NCBI GenBank assembly: GCA_946414805.1
Contig: CAMKPZ010000003.1
Location: 273,662 to 337,661, forward strand
DNA: 64,000 nucleotides
Reading direction: 5' to 3'
DNA from: an uncultured Bacteroidales bacterium
Lineage (GTDB): Bacteria; Bacteroidota; Bacteroidia; Bacteroidales; Paludibacteraceae
The notes below the pieces were generated by a model that worked only from the letters and a program-made list of their open reading frames with translations, was not told where the DNA came from and searched no databases. A program made the position numbers and the translations under genes. Numbering within the stretch: position 1 is the stretch's first letter; every line of letters starts with the position of its first letter. Below, one piece after another: positions 25,894-36,500 of this stretch.

Positions 25894-27465
25894 ATGAAAA
25901 ATATAGTTAAAAAAATAGCCCTTTGTACTTTGTACATTGTCCCTTTGTTCCTTTTCGTGGGTTGCAAGGATTGGTTGACGGCTCCGGAGCCCGGGCAGGT
26001 GAAACTGGAAGATTTCTTCACCTCAAAGGCTGCAGCCCGGCAATGCGTGAACGGATGCTATACACCGCTGATGTGGGAGTTCAAACGCACTTACTCCTGC
26101 GAGTGGTTTATTGGCGATGTGGTGAGCGATGATGCGCTTAAAGGCGGTCAGAACACTACTGATATGGGGGCTGCATATGATATGGAAAACTGGAAAACGA
26201 CACCGCGTAATGAACTGCTCCACGATTTCTATCAATCGAACTATATAGGCATCAGCCGCTGCAATCTGGCGTTGACCTATATCCCTGCAATGAAACCCGA
26301 TACGGCTTTCTCCGTCAAAGAGCGCGAAGAGATGTTAGGCGAGGCGCATTTCCTGCGCGCATACTATTATTTCCGTCTGCTGCGTGTGTTCGACGGCACT
26401 CCCCTTGTGACAACCGTATTGGACAGCAATGACAAGTGGTTGCAACCACGTGCCACCACTTCGGCTGTTTTTGACCGGATCATCAGCGATCTGAAGGAAG
26501 CACAACGTTTGTTGCCTACCGCCAGCCAGTGGGATGCCGACAATAAAGGACGAGCTACCAAAGGTGCTGCTGAGGCTATGTTACTCAAGACTTATCTCTA
26601 TATGGCGTCGCCATATTGGAATGCCAAGATCTCGGGAGACGCAGCCGGATATGCCAAAGAGGCGAAGGCATGGGGCGATTCGATCATCGCATCCGGCGAA
26701 TACAGCCTCTGCCCGAACTATGCGGATAACTTCACTGTGGAGGGAGAGAACGGACAGGAGTCTGTCTTTGAAATCCAGTATAAAGAAGTGGCATGGGGAG
26801 ATTATGGCGAAGGCTTTGGCTATACAGCCGGCAACTTTACGCAGCGTCTGGTTCGCTCCCGTTCGGCTACGATGACTGACGGTGATGCAGGATGGGGATT
26901 CAACCACCCGACGCAGAATCTCTATGATGAGTTTGAGGCGGGCGATCCGCGCCGTGATGTGGCGATCCTCAATCCCGATCCGGCGAAAATGGACAACCCT
27001 ACCGAAGAGATATATCTGGGTAGCCCGTACCTGAATAACAAATACGGATGGTACGGCAACAAGATCGCTCATGACAGCCGCGGTCCGCTTAATAACAAGC
27101 AGATCCGTTATGCCGATGTGCTGCTGATGTATGCGGAGGCTTGTCTGCTAACCGGTGATGCGGGAACGGCTAAGACTTATATTGATCAAGTGCGCTCCCG
27201 TGTAGGGTTACCGGGCGTGCCGGCTGCCGATGAGACTGCTCTTCGTCATGAGCGCCGGTGCGAATTGGCTATGGAGGGGCACCGTTGGTTCGATCTCGTC
27301 CGCTGGGGCGGTACCAAAGCACATATGGATGCTTATGCCGCTACCGAGACCGAAGAAGCACGCTCCCATATGGGTACTTTCCGCGAAGGAGTGCATGAGA
27401 TATTCCCCATTCCGGTTGAGGAGATCGAACTCAATCCCATGGAGCAGAACCCCGGATATAATTGA
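25894..27465 (+). CDS. SusD-like surface glycan-binding lipoprotein
   Basis: A 523-residue RagB/SusD lipoprotein that caps SusC and binds its glycan. Lipobox Cys at about residue 25 (LFVGCKDW). Helical TPR core with FLRAYYYFRLLRVFDGTPLV and a C-terminal RYADVLLMYAEACLLTGD, RHERRCELAMEGHRWFDLVRW and NPMEQNPGYN, all typical of the family. The signal-peptide core is encoded by a 7-bp array (CTTTGTA, CTTTGTA, CATTGTC, CCTTTGT; 25921-25948), giving LCTLYIVPLFLF. Confidence 0.96.
   Translation: MKNIVKKIALCTLYIVPLFLFVGCKDWLTAPEPGQVKLEDFFTSKAAARQCVNGCYTPLMWEFKRTYSCEWFIGDVVSDDALKGGQNTTDMGAAYDMENWKTTPRNELLHDFYQSNYIGISRCNLALTYIPAMKPDTAFSVKEREEMLGEAHFLRAYYYFRLLRVFDGTPLVTTVLDSNDKWLQPRATTSAVFDRIISDLKEAQRLLPTASQWDADNKGRATKGAAEAMLLKTYLYMASPYWNAKISGDAAGYAKEAKAWGDSIIASGEYSLCPNYADNFTVEGENGQESVFEIQYKEVAWGDYGEGFGYTAGNFTQRLVRSRSATMTDGDAGWGFNHPTQNLYDEFEAGDPRRDVAILNPDPAKMDNPTEEIYLGSPYLNNKYGWYGNKIAHDSRGPLNNKQIRYADVLLMYAEACLLTGDAGTAKTYIDQVRSRVGLPGVPAADETALRHERRCELAMEGHRWFDLVRWGGTKAHMDAYAATETEEARSHMGTFREGVHEIFPIPVEEIELNPMEQNPGYN
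25921..25948 (+). repeat. Heptamer array forming the SusD signal peptide
   Basis: Four 7-bp units of CTTTGTA type lie in frame. The perfect repeat would encode L-C-T-L-Y-F-V; the gene reads LCTLYIV. Confidence 0.7.
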
Positions 27466-27527
27466 TAACAAAACTAGTTCAACTAGGATAAATAATCTTT
27501 TTAATTAACTTTTAAACAACAAACATT

Positions 27528-28493
27528 ATGAAGACAAACAAAATTTTTGCCGTAGCGCTGGCAGCGCTGACTTTGGTTGGTTTCAATGCATGCAAACCGG
27601 GTCAATCGGAGGTTGAGGTTGAGAGCGTAACTCTGGACCAGAAGACTCTCCAGATCGAAGTAGGTGCTTCTGCTACCTTAGTAGCAACCGTAGCACCGGA
27701 AGGCGCAGCTACCGTTGCATGGAGCAGCGAGGATGCCGCTGTCGCTTCCGTGAACGACAAAGGTGTAGTGACCGGTGTGGCGGAAGGTCAGACCATCATT
27801 ACCGCTACAGCTGGTAAGAAGAGCGCACGTTGCATCGTGAAGGTAGGCAAGGCTGCAGAGGACAATCCGTTTGCAGATCTGCTGACCGGCAAGAACTACT
27901 ATGTTCTGAACCTCGGTGAGACCGCTTATGAGGCTATCAAAGCGAATGTAAAAGAGGATCTGCGTATCAATGGTGAGTATGTAGGCGAGTCTATTCCGGA
28001 TGAGACTACTTGTGTCCTTGAGATCTGGGGAAATACGTTTGGCGGAGGTGCCGGTGGCGGTCTGAACTGCTTCGGCCATTCGGGCGAAGGCAACGGTTAC
28101 ATCAGTCTTGTTTCCCAGACTGGTGAAGGTTGGGGACTCGGTTGCGGCGGTCTGCGTATTACCCATCGTACATTGGATCTGAGCGCAATCACCGGAGACT
28201 ATGTACTGGCTATCGTTTACAAGACGCCGGCAAACAACGCAACTACCACTGCTAAGTTCACTCTCTATAGCACCAGTGCAGCAGGTCCGGAGGTTGCAAA
28301 AGAGGTATCCGGCAACACCAACGGTGAGTGGAAACTGCTGGAGTACAAGATGTCTGATCTCTTCGCAGCAGGCTTGGATTGGAGCACTCCTTGGGATGCA
28401 AGCGTAAAAGAGGCTATGTACACGATCGGTCTGTTGATCAACGGTATCGGCAACGGACTGGATGTAGATGCTATCCTTATCTACGAGAAATAA
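27528..28493 (+). CDS. Surface glycan-binding lipoprotein with BIG2 domain
   Basis: A 321-residue lipoprotein (MKTNKIFAVALAALTLVGFNAC, Cys about 22). A bacterial Ig-like BIG2 domain (about 33-106; VTLDQKTLQIEVGASATLVA, AVASVNDKGVVTGVAEGQT) is followed by a Gly-rich beta-sandwich of about 200 residues (GNTFGGGAGGGLNCFGHSGEG, WKLLEYKMSDLFAAGLDW) with no catalytic motif seen. Position directly after susCD fits a surface glycan-binding protein (SGBP-B/SusE-like). A similar BIG2 unit appears in the GH16 enzyme that follows. Confidence 0.8.
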   Translation: MKTNKIFAVALAALTLVGFNACKPGQSEVEVESVTLDQKTLQIEVGASATLVATVAPEGAATVAWSSEDAAVASVNDKGVVTGVAEGQTIITATAGKKSARCIVKVGKAAEDNPFADLLTGKNYYVLNLGETAYEAIKANVKEDLRINGEYVGESIPDETTCVLEIWGNTFGGGAGGGLNCFGHSGEGNGYISLVSQTGEGWGLGCGGLRITHRTLDLSAITGDYVLAIVYKTPANNATTTAKFTLYSTSAAGPEVAKEVSGNTNGEWKLLEYKMSDLFAAGLDWSTPWDASVKEAMYTIGLLINGIGNGLDVDAILIYEK

Positions 28494-28516
28494 TCCGCAT
28501 CTGTCTTATTCTGCAG

Positions 28517-28538
28517 GCAGGGGTTTGATCGCCCCTGC
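28517..28538 (+). terminator. Intercistronic hairpin before the first GH16 gene
   Basis: GCAGGGG/CCCCTGC stem with a TTTGATCG loop and no T tract. It may set expression of downstream enzymes relative to susCD, or protect the upstream mRNA. Confidence 0.5.
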
Positions 28539-28555
28539 TTCGCTCAAAACAAATC

Positions 28556-29842
28556 ATGAAAACAATGAAGAATTTAATGGTATGGGTGATTGCCGCATTG
28601 GCATTGACTGCGTGCAACACCTCGGAGGTGAACCGCATCTCGCTCTCCTCTAACTCGCTGCAGATGAAGGTCGGGGACATGGAAATCATCGATGTCAATC
28701 CGAGTGATGTGAGCATAACATGGACCTCGTCTGATCCCAATGTGGCAACCGTAAAAGACGGAGTGGTTACCGCTGTCGGAGTGGGATATTCGTCTATCCG
28801 CGCCACAGCGGGAAAAGACTACGCCGAGTGTCAGGTGTATGTGATCGGTGCGAAAGGCGAGACACTGTCTATTACGCCCTCCATCGTGTCGCTCAAGAAA
28901 GGTGAGACCCACCAATATGTATTCACCTCCACATATGATGTGCCGCTGACGTGGACCTCTTCTAATCCGGATGTGGCTACTGTCTCTGAGACAGGTCTGG
29001 TAACAGCCCTTGGCGCCGGTAACACGTTCATCACACTCAGCAACGGATTGGAGGAAGTGACCTCGCGCGTGGCGGTAGAGCATACATGGGGCGAATACCA
29101 ACTGGTATGGTCTGACGAGTTTGACGGCACAAGCCTGAATACCGATGTGTGGAATATAGAGGTGAACGGCAATGGAGGTGGTAATCAGGAGAAACAGTAC
29201 TATACCGACCGTCCTGAGAACCTGCGTGTAGAGGACGGCAATCTGGTGATCGAGGCGCGTAAGGAGGAGTATAACAATAGAGAATACACCTCTGCCCGTA
29301 TTAATTCCCGTAACAAAAAATACTTCAAGTACGGCAAGATAGAAGCGCGTATCATGTTTCCTAAAGGAGGCGGTACATGGCCTGCATTCTGGATGATGGG
29401 GAATGATTATCCGAGAAGTAACTGGCCCAAATGCGGCGAGATTGATATCATCGAACATGTGGGCAATCAGCCGCGCATGGCGTCGTTTGCCGTTCATACG
29501 CCCAATAAGAACGGATCGCGTGGCAATAATTGGTCTGTTCGCTCCTATATGGACGGATTGGAGGAGAACTATCATGTGTATGGCATTGAGTGGCTCGAAG
29601 ATGATTTCAATGGCATGGACCGTATCTATTTCACGATCGACGGTGAGCAGTTGGCGATGACTCAGGAGGAAGCCGAGCACGTGGATGATAATTACTACTG
29701 GCCGTTCAACAAGGATCACTTTATCATTCTCAATCTCGCTATCGGAGGCTCGATGGGGGGTAATGTGGATGATGCGATATTCGCTGCACCGGTGCTGATG
29801 AAAGTGGATTGGGTACGTGTTTATCAAAGAGAGGAACTGTAA
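28556..29842 (+). CDS. GH16 endo-beta-1,3-glucanase lipoprotein with BIG2 domains
   Basis: A 428-residue lipoprotein (LTAC, Cys about 20). Two BIG2-like domains (about 25-95 and 98-175; DPNVATVKDGVVTAVG, NPDVATVSETGLVTALGAG) precede a GH16 catalytic domain (about 180-427) that begins YQLVWSDEFDGTSLN. The catalytic motif GEIDIIEHVG holds nucleophile and acid/base Glu, spaced as in the laminarinase group. The C-terminus DWVRVYQ is typical. It should cut beta-1,3 or mixed-linkage glucan at the cell surface. The gap to the next gene is 2 nt. Confidence 0.93.
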   Translation: MKTMKNLMVWVIAALALTACNTSEVNRISLSSNSLQMKVGDMEIIDVNPSDVSITWTSSDPNVATVKDGVVTAVGVGYSSIRATAGKDYAECQVYVIGAKGETLSITPSIVSLKKGETHQYVFTSTYDVPLTWTSSNPDVATVSETGLVTALGAGNTFITLSNGLEEVTSRVAVEHTWGEYQLVWSDEFDGTSLNTDVWNIEVNGNGGGNQEKQYYTDRPENLRVEDGNLVIEARKEEYNNREYTSARINSRNKKYFKYGKIEARIMFPKGGGTWPAFWMMGNDYPRSNWPKCGEIDIIEHVGNQPRMASFAVHTPNKNGSRGNNWSVRSYMDGLEENYHVYGIEWLEDDFNGMDRIYFTIDGEQLAMTQEEAEHVDDNYYWPFNKDHFIILNLAIGGSMGGNVDDAIFAAPVLMKVDWVRVYQREEL

Positions 29843-29844
29843 CT

Positions 29845-31098
29845 ATGCTGGATAAGGGGCAACTCGTGGTTCTTTTAGTTATCGTGTCTTTTTTCTGCGC
29901 TTGCACGCCTTCCAACACGCCGGATCAAGGCAATGTCGCAAGCACGATGGCTAAGTCCGCCAAACGCGGTGTGGCGTTCAATTTTGCAGTGGCGGATGAT
30001 CTGCCTTTGCTCAGCGACGCTATCTCTTGGAATTACAACTGGGGAAACGACCAGAACCCCACTGCCGCTTCATGGATGGATATGGAGGGCATTGATTTCT
30101 GTCCGATGTGCTGGAGCGGCAATTATAATGCCGACCGTATCCGTGCTTATGTGGCGGCTCATCCGAAAACAAAATACCTGCTGGCGTTCAACGAACCGAA
30201 TCTGAAAGATCAGGCACGTATGACTCCGGCGGAAGCTGCGGCGCTCTGGCCGCCCGTTGTGGCTTTGGCTAAGGAACTGCATCTCAAACTCGTTTCTCCG
30301 GCGATGAACTACGGCACCTTGGCTGGCTACAGCGACCCCGTCAAATGGTTGGATGAGTTCTTCGCCCAACCCGGTGTGTCGGTTGACGACATCGATGCTA
30401 TCTCCATCCATTGCTATATGGCGAACCCGCAAGCCTTGCGCAACTATGTGGCGATGTTCTACAAATACGGCAAACCTATTTGGCTTACTGAGTTCTGCGC
30501 ATGGGAGGAATATGCCATCCATTCGGAGGAGGATCAGATGACCTATATGTGTAGCGCACTCAATTATCTGGAACAGGATGATAAGGTGGAGCGTTACGCG
30601 TGGTTTATTCCGCGTTATAAACCGGGATTCCCCTATATGCCGCTTCTTACCTATTATGCCCCCTATGAACTGACCCCTGCGGGAAAAGTATATTGCGGAT
30701 TCTCTTCTTTTGACCGGTCTGTATGGTTCAGAGCCGGGAAACCGGTACAAGCTTCCAACTATATAAAGGTCTCTGACTATGCGGTTCAGGTGCGCCCTTC
30801 TTCTGACGGGGACGGACTGATGTTATCCCGCTTGGCAGCGGAGCAGTCTGCGGATTATCAGGTGTACGTATCTGCGGATGTGCAGACGCTTGAACTTCGC
30901 TACGCCGCTTTGGGAGATGCCGGTGTGGCAATATGGATCGATGATGAACCGTTAACGATCGCCTCCCTTGCTGCAACAGGGGCGATGGACAAATGGACTA
31001 CCGCAACGATACCGGTTGCCGTCAAAGCCGGCTACCATACCCTGCGGATAGAACTGCAGGAAGGCGTAACCAATATCAACTGGTTTAAACTCAGATGA
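29845..31098 (+). CDS. GH128-like endo-beta-1,3-glucanase lipoprotein
   Basis: A 417-residue lipoprotein (FFCAC, Cys about 19). The catalytic core (about 35-290) has the Asl1/GH128 pattern KRGVAFNF, WNYNWGN, acid/base Glu in LLAFNEPNL, and nucleophile Glu in IWLTEFCAWE. A C-terminal CBM6/35-like beta-sandwich (about 300-417) follows, with DYQVYVSADVQTLELRY and AGYHTLRIELQEGVTNINWF. GH128 enzymes known so far act on beta-1,3-glucan. The ATG at 29845 gives a proper signal peptide; a longer frame would overlap the GH16 gene. Its stop overlaps the next start (ATGA). Confidence 0.87.
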   Translation: MLDKGQLVVLLVIVSFFCACTPSNTPDQGNVASTMAKSAKRGVAFNFAVADDLPLLSDAISWNYNWGNDQNPTAASWMDMEGIDFCPMCWSGNYNADRIRAYVAAHPKTKYLLAFNEPNLKDQARMTPAEAAALWPPVVALAKELHLKLVSPAMNYGTLAGYSDPVKWLDEFFAQPGVSVDDIDAISIHCYMANPQALRNYVAMFYKYGKPIWLTEFCAWEEYAIHSEEDQMTYMCSALNYLEQDDKVERYAWFIPRYKPGFPYMPLLTYYAPYELTPAGKVYCGFSSFDRSVWFRAGKPVQASNYIKVSDYAVQVRPSSDGDGLMLSRLAAEQSADYQVYVSADVQTLELRYAALGDAGVAIWIDDEPLTIASLAATGAMDKWTTATIPVAVKAGYHTLRIELQEGVTNINWFKLR

Positions 31099-32084
31099 AT
31101 ATGAATAAATTCTCCATTCTCACTTCTCCATTCTCCATTCTCTTCGTCTGCTTGTTGCTCATGTCCTGCTCCAAGCCGGAGTGGCAGCTCGTCTGGTCCG
31201 ATGAGTTTGACGGCGGGACGCTGAATACCGCTTATTGGAATGTGGAGGACAACGCCCGCGGAGGCGGTAATGCGGAGCTCCAGTACTATGCTCCGAAGAA
31301 TATCACGATAGAGAAGCACCCCGTTTCCGGCGAGAACTGTCTGGTGCTCAATGCTATCCGCGAGGACTACGGCAACAGACCTTGCACTTCGGCACGCCTT
31401 AACACCCAGGACAAAGTGACGGTGCAGTACGGAAAGGTGGAAGCGCGTATCGCTTTTCCGCATACCGCCGACGGACTCTGGCCCGCCTTCTGGATGCTGG
31501 GCAACAACCTTGCGCACGATCTGGGGAATAACGACGATGTGGACACGCGTGCTGCGCAGTTGGCGGAGCAGGGACTGGTCGTCTGGCCCAAATGCGGCGA
31601 GATAGATATCTGCGAGATGGGCCACCATACGGGGATTGAGAACGGCACCCAGGACCGCTTCTTCAACGGTGCTTGCCATTGGGGCGAGAGTTTCAACAAC
31701 GGTGCGTACCCCAATGTGGGCGGCTTCTGTACTGCCGAATATCCGGTGCAGGGTGATTTCCACCTCTTCACTCTGGAATGGACTGAGGACTCGATAGCAA
31801 TGTATCTGGATAAGGACCGCTATCCCGGGGCGGCGCCTTATTTCCAACTCTCCCTGCGTGGCAAGGAACTTAACCAACCGGGGCATTATTTCAACCATCC
31901 CTTCTATCTGGTGCTCAATCTCTCGGTGGGCGGTTTCTTCCCCGGTATGCCTGCCTCGGAGAAATATCCGGAGCTCATCACGGCGGACGACCCTTCCTTC
32001 CTCCGCGTGACCGCTCTTCCGGAGGATGGCACGCCGGTCAAGATGTATGTGGATTATATTCGTGTTTATAAGAAGAAATTATGA
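31095..32084 (+). CDS. Second GH16 beta-glucanase lipoprotein, signal peptide from a heptamer array
   Basis: A 329-residue lipoprotein with lipobox LLMSC (Cys about 25). The GH16 domain starts WQLVWSDEFDGGTLN, has catalytic GEIDICEMG and ends in VDYIRVYKKKL; a long insertion between the N-terminal strands and the catalytic strand (GNNLAHDLGNNDDVD) sets it apart from the first GH16. The hydrophobic core FSILTSPFSILF is encoded by a 7-bp array (ATTCTCC units, 31109-31142). An alternative ATG lies at 31101. It overlaps its neighbours by 4 nt on both sides. Confidence 0.93.
   Translation: MNMNKFSILTSPFSILFVCLLLMSCSKPEWQLVWSDEFDGGTLNTAYWNVEDNARGGGNAELQYYAPKNITIEKHPVSGENCLVLNAIREDYGNRPCTSARLNTQDKVTVQYGKVEARIAFPHTADGLWPAFWMLGNNLAHDLGNNDDVDTRAAQLAEQGLVVWPKCGEIDICEMGHHTGIENGTQDRFFNGACHWGESFNNGAYPNVGGFCTAEYPVQGDFHLFTLEWTEDSIAMYLDKDRYPGAAPYFQLSLRGKELNQPGHYFNHPFYLVLNLSVGGFFPGMPASEKYPELITADDPSFLRVTALPEDGTPVKMYVDYIRVYKKKL
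31109..31142 (+). repeat. Heptamer array forming the second GH16 signal peptide
   Basis: ATTCTCC, ATTCTCA, CTTCTCC, ATTCTCC and ATTCTC stand in tandem in frame. The perfect repeat would encode F-S-I-L-H-S-P. Confidence 0.85.
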
Positions 32085-33526
32085 TGAAACTGTCTGTTAA
32101 AGAAAAATTAGGCTACAGCTTGGGTGACACCGCCTCCCATTTCGTATGGGACATGGTGAATTTCTGGTTGATCTTCTATTACACCGATGTGTTGGGGATC
32201 AGTCCGGCGTGGTCCACTACGATCGCTATCCTCGGTACGGTGATGGATGCCGTCATGGATCCGATAGTGGGCGTATGGGCGGACCGTACCAATACGCGGT
32301 GGGGGAAGTTCCGGCCCTTCCTGCTCTTCGGATGTGTGCCGTTTGCGCTCTTCGCCTTCCTGGCTTTCTATGGCCCGGCGCTGCAGGGCAATGCGCTGAT
32401 CACCTATATCCTGCCGATGTTCATCGGACTGCGGATCATCTATGCGATCGTCAATATCCCCTATTCGTCGCTGGGGGCCGTCATGACGGATGACTCGATC
32501 GAACGTGCCGGACTCAACTCCTACCGGTTTGTGGCGGCGAATATAGGCCAGCTGATCGTTTCGGGTCTGGCACTGTATATCGTTTATTATCTGGGCGCGC
32601 AGGCTACGGGGATGGATTATTCGGTCATGTCGGATGACGCTTTGCGTAAGGAGTTCATGGAGCAGACGCTTGCCAACGCCTCCGTCGTGAAATCGTCTTA
32701 TATCATCGGCTTCCGCTATCTGGTGGCGATCTTCGGATGCATCGGCGTGGTGCTCTTCCTGATCACGTTCTTCACGACGAAGGAACGCGTCGCTCCGCCT
32801 AAACGCCAGGATATGCATCTCGGACGCGATATCAAGTATCTCTTCATGAATCGTCCGTGGGTAGTGCTGACCCTCGTGGGAATCGTCTCCTTCATCATGT
32901 TCGCCATCCAGAATATCTCGGCTACCTATTATTTCAAGTATTTTCTGGACGCAGAGTCCAAGAGCCAGATCTTCAATATCCTCGGTACGGCGGCGCTGAT
33001 CGTCGCGATACCGCTGACCAAACCGCTGGTGAAGCGGTTCGGAGCGAAGCAGCTCTATATAGCCTGCTCGTTGCTGTCGGGACTCTTCTTCTGCCTCCTC
33101 TTCTTCGCGGGGCGGAACTTCGTGCTCATCAATATCTTCAACTGCCTGGGTAAGATCTCCTATGCGCCGGCGATCTCGCTGCTGTGGACGATGCTGGCGG
33201 ATGCTGCCGATTACGGCGAGTGGAAATTCCGCCGCCGCACTACCGGACTGTGCCTCTCCGCCGCGGTCTTCGCCCAGAAGATCGGATGGTCTGTCGGAGC
33301 CGCTCTCTTCGGAGCGGTCATGTCCGCGGTGGGATACAATGTGGAGACGATGACGATGACGCAGATCCAGAATAATCCCGCGATCATGGATAGCATCCAT
33401 TGGCTCTTCGGGATCGTGCCGGGACTGCTGTATGCCTCCTGCGCAATCTTCCTCGCTTTCTATAATCTGGACAAGGCCGCGATGGCGCAGATGAAAGCCG
33501 GACTGGAACAGAGCCGGAAAGAATAA
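32081..33526 (+). CDS. GPH-family (MFS) sugar:cation symporter
   Basis: A 481-residue inner-membrane transporter with about 12 helices. Family signatures are KEKLGYSLGDTASHFVWDMV at the N-terminus, MDAVMDPIVGVWADRTNTRWGKFRPFLL after helix 2, and WTMLADAADYGEWKFRRRTTG in the second half, as in the melibiose/glycoside-pentoside-hexuronide symporters. It probably brings beta-gluco-oligosaccharides into the cytosol for the phosphorylase encoded next. The start is ATG 32081 or the adjacent ATG 32084; both overlap the GH16 stop. Confidence 0.93.
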   Translation: MMKLSVKEKLGYSLGDTASHFVWDMVNFWLIFYYTDVLGISPAWSTTIAILGTVMDAVMDPIVGVWADRTNTRWGKFRPFLLFGCVPFALFAFLAFYGPALQGNALITYILPMFIGLRIIYAIVNIPYSSLGAVMTDDSIERAGLNSYRFVAANIGQLIVSGLALYIVYYLGAQATGMDYSVMSDDALRKEFMEQTLANASVVKSSYIIGFRYLVAIFGCIGVVLFLITFFTTKERVAPPKRQDMHLGRDIKYLFMNRPWVVLTLVGIVSFIMFAIQNISATYYFKYFLDAESKSQIFNILGTAALIVAIPLTKPLVKRFGAKQLYIACSLLSGLFFCLLFFAGRNFVLINIFNCLGKISYAPAISLLWTMLADAADYGEWKFRRRTTGLCLSAAVFAQKIGWSVGAALFGAVMSAVGYNVETMTMTQIQNNPAIMDSIHWLFGIVPGLLYASCAIFLAFYNLDKAAMAQMKAGLEQSRKE

Positions 33527-33556
33527 ATGTGCAAATGAATAAATGCGAAAATGAAT
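33525..33556 (+). repeat. Octamer array (AAATGNNN), 4 units
   Basis: AAATGTGC, AAATGAAT, AAATGCGA and AAATGAAT stand in tandem between the symporter stop and the phosphorylase. It offers several possible starts (ATG 33535, 33559). The same 8-bp family is inside the GH30 gene. Confidence 0.8.
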
Positions 33557-36500
33557 TTATGGTAACGGGTCAATTTATTACGATCAATGGGGAGCGGTTC
33601 TATGAGATCGCTAACTACGATGAGATGCAGCCTTTCTTCATCTCGCTTGCGTCGGACACCGATCTGTGGATGTATCTCGCTTCCACAGGCGGCCTGACTG
33701 CCGGAAGACGCAGCCCGGATGAGGCGCTCTTCCCGTATTACACGGATGATAAGATCACGGAGAACTATGAGACGACGGGACCTAAAACGGTCTTCCGGAT
33801 CAAGGGCGAACCCTTTCAGGTGAACGGAGATCTCCTTTGGATTCCTTTCTCCGACCGCCGGCAGGATGTCTTCGTCATCTCGCGCAAGATCGCCAAATCG
33901 ACGGTCGGCAACAGGATCGTCTTCTGCGAGGAGAACCATACCCTCAAACTGCGCTTCTCTTACCTCTGGGCGCCGGCGGGTGAGCATGGCTGGGTGCGCC
34001 GCGCTACGATCGAGAATCTCGGTAATCGGGATACCGGACTGGAGATGGTGGACGGTCTGCTGAATGTGCTGCCGGCTGGAGTGGAGCGGAAGACCCAGAA
34101 TGAGTTCTCCACCCTCGTGGACGGCTATAAGAAGACCGAACTGGTGGGTAACCTGGCGCTCTTCCGCATGGAGGCGATTCTCGTGGACCGTGCGGAACCG
34201 AGCGAGAGCCTGCGCTGCAATACCGTCTATGCCCTCGGACTGCCCTCCGGCACGGAGTACTCCGTCTCAGAACAGACCCTCCGGGATTTTCGGGCTAACC
34301 GTATACCCTTGCAATACCCTTGCTATACCCTTGGCGAGTCGAAAGGGGTACGGGGTGCCTTTCTGGCGCATACCCGTTTCACATTGCCTGCACGCGCTTC
34401 GCACACATGGTATAACGTGGCAGATGTGTCGGCGGATGCGGTGCAGGTGCGTCATCTGATGCGTTTTATCGCGCGTCCCGATGCCATCGGTACGGTCGAG
34501 CAGGCGATGCAGCATTCGACCGACACCCTGCGCGCGATAGTGGCGAAGAACGACGGCGTCCAGCATACCGCGGACGAGCATAATGATGCGCGTCATTTCG
34601 CCAATGTACTCTTCAATACCATGCGCGGAGGCTATTATCTGGAGTATCCGCCTAAGAAGATGCAAAGGGACGATGTACCATGTACCAATGATACTGAGCG
34701 GCATGAGATGGAGTACCTGCCGCTCACTTTCGGACGCAGACACGGAGACCCCTCGCGCCCGTGGAACCTCTTCGATATCCGCGTGCAGGATGAGCACGGC
34801 AATCCCGTAGTGGCGTATCAGGGCAACTGGCGGGATATATTCCAGAACTGGGAAGCCCTCTCCGTCTCCTATCCGCTCTATATCAACCATATCATTGCGA
34901 AGTTCCTCAATGCTACCACGGTGGATGGCTATAACCCCTATCGTATCACCGACAAGGGAATCGACTGGGAGGTGATCGAGCCTGAGAACCCATGGTCGAA
35001 CATCGGCTATTGGGGGGATCACCAGATCATCTATCTGCTCAAACTGCTGGAGCTGAGTCATGCGCACGACCCGCGGGCGTTGCACGCCTTGCTCAACAGA
35101 CGTATCTTCGCCTTCGCCAATGTGCCATACCGCCTGAAATCCTATCGCGAGATAGTGGCGGATCCGAAGAACTCGATATGGTTCGACGATGCGCTGCATC
35201 AGCGGATCATGGCGAAGGTGGCGGACGAAGGTGCGGACGCCAAGCTGGTCCACGATGCCGCAGGTCAGGTGATGCATACCACCATGGCGGACAAACTGCT
35301 GATCACGCTCTTGGCGAAATTAAGCAATTTCATACCGGAGGCGGGTATATGGATGAATACGCTGAGGCCCGAATGGAATGATGCCAATAATGCCCTTGTG
35401 GGCTATGGCACATCGATGGTGACCCTCTGTTACATGCGCCGCTATGTGGCTTTCCTGCTCCGGTTCATAGACACGGATATCACCCTCGCTACGGAGACGC
35501 TGGATTGGCTGCGCGCTATCCGGCCCGCTTATATAAACGGTAACCGCAGGCAGTTTACGGACATCGTCGGCTTGGCGGCTGAACACTATCGTACACGGGC
35601 GTACGCAGGCTTGAGCGGAGAGACGGAACTGCTGCCGCTCGGTGAACTGCAGGATTTCCTGTCCGCTACGCTGCGTAAGATAGACGAATCGATCCGTGCG
35701 AACCGCCGTGAGGACGGCTTGTACGAAGCCTATAACCTCATCCGTTTCACGGAGAGCGATATCGAGATATCGCATCTCTATGAGATGCTGGAGGGGCAGG
35801 TGGCGGTGCTGTCGTCCGGACTGCTGGACGCGGACGAAGCGGCGGACCTGCTGGATGCAATGCGCGCATCGGCGCTCTATCGCGAGGACCAGCGCTCTTA
35901 TATGCTCTATCCGAACCGGCGCAGGGCTTCCTTCCTCGAACTGAACAATATTCCCGACAGCCCGTGGCTGCGCGCCAACGGGGAGAAATATCTGCAGGCT
36001 GGCTATCTCACCCGGGACGAGGACGGAGGATATCATTTCAACGCGGCGTACCGCAATGCCGCCGGACTGCCTGCCGAACTGGCGGATGTATACGAGTCCG
36101 TCTTCCATCATCATGCCTTCACCGGTCGCTCCGGCACGTTCTATAAATACGAAGGGCTGGGGTGTATCTATTGGCATATGGTGTCCAAACTGCTGCTTGC
36201 GGTAGGCGAGACAATACAGTCTTACAGCGAAGCGCTCCTGCAGCATGGCGGTCTTGCAGCAACGCGGTCCTGTAGCGACGCGGTCCTGAAGCGCCTGATG
36301 CACCATTACGCCGCGATCCGCGAGGGACTGGGCAGTCATAAGCAACCGGCGGAATACGGTTCCTTCCCCTTCGATCCCTATTCGCATACCCCTTCGATGG
36401 CTGGCGTGCAGCAACCCGGCATGACCGGGCAGGTCAAAGAGGATATCCTCAATCGCTTCTTCGAACTCGGAGTCTCCGTGCAGGACGGCAGGATCACATT

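Noticed and set aside
32108-33400. 430-codon antisense frame in the symporter gene
   Set aside because: Low-complexity Arg/Glu/His sequence opposite a clear membrane transporter; a mirror of the sense codons.
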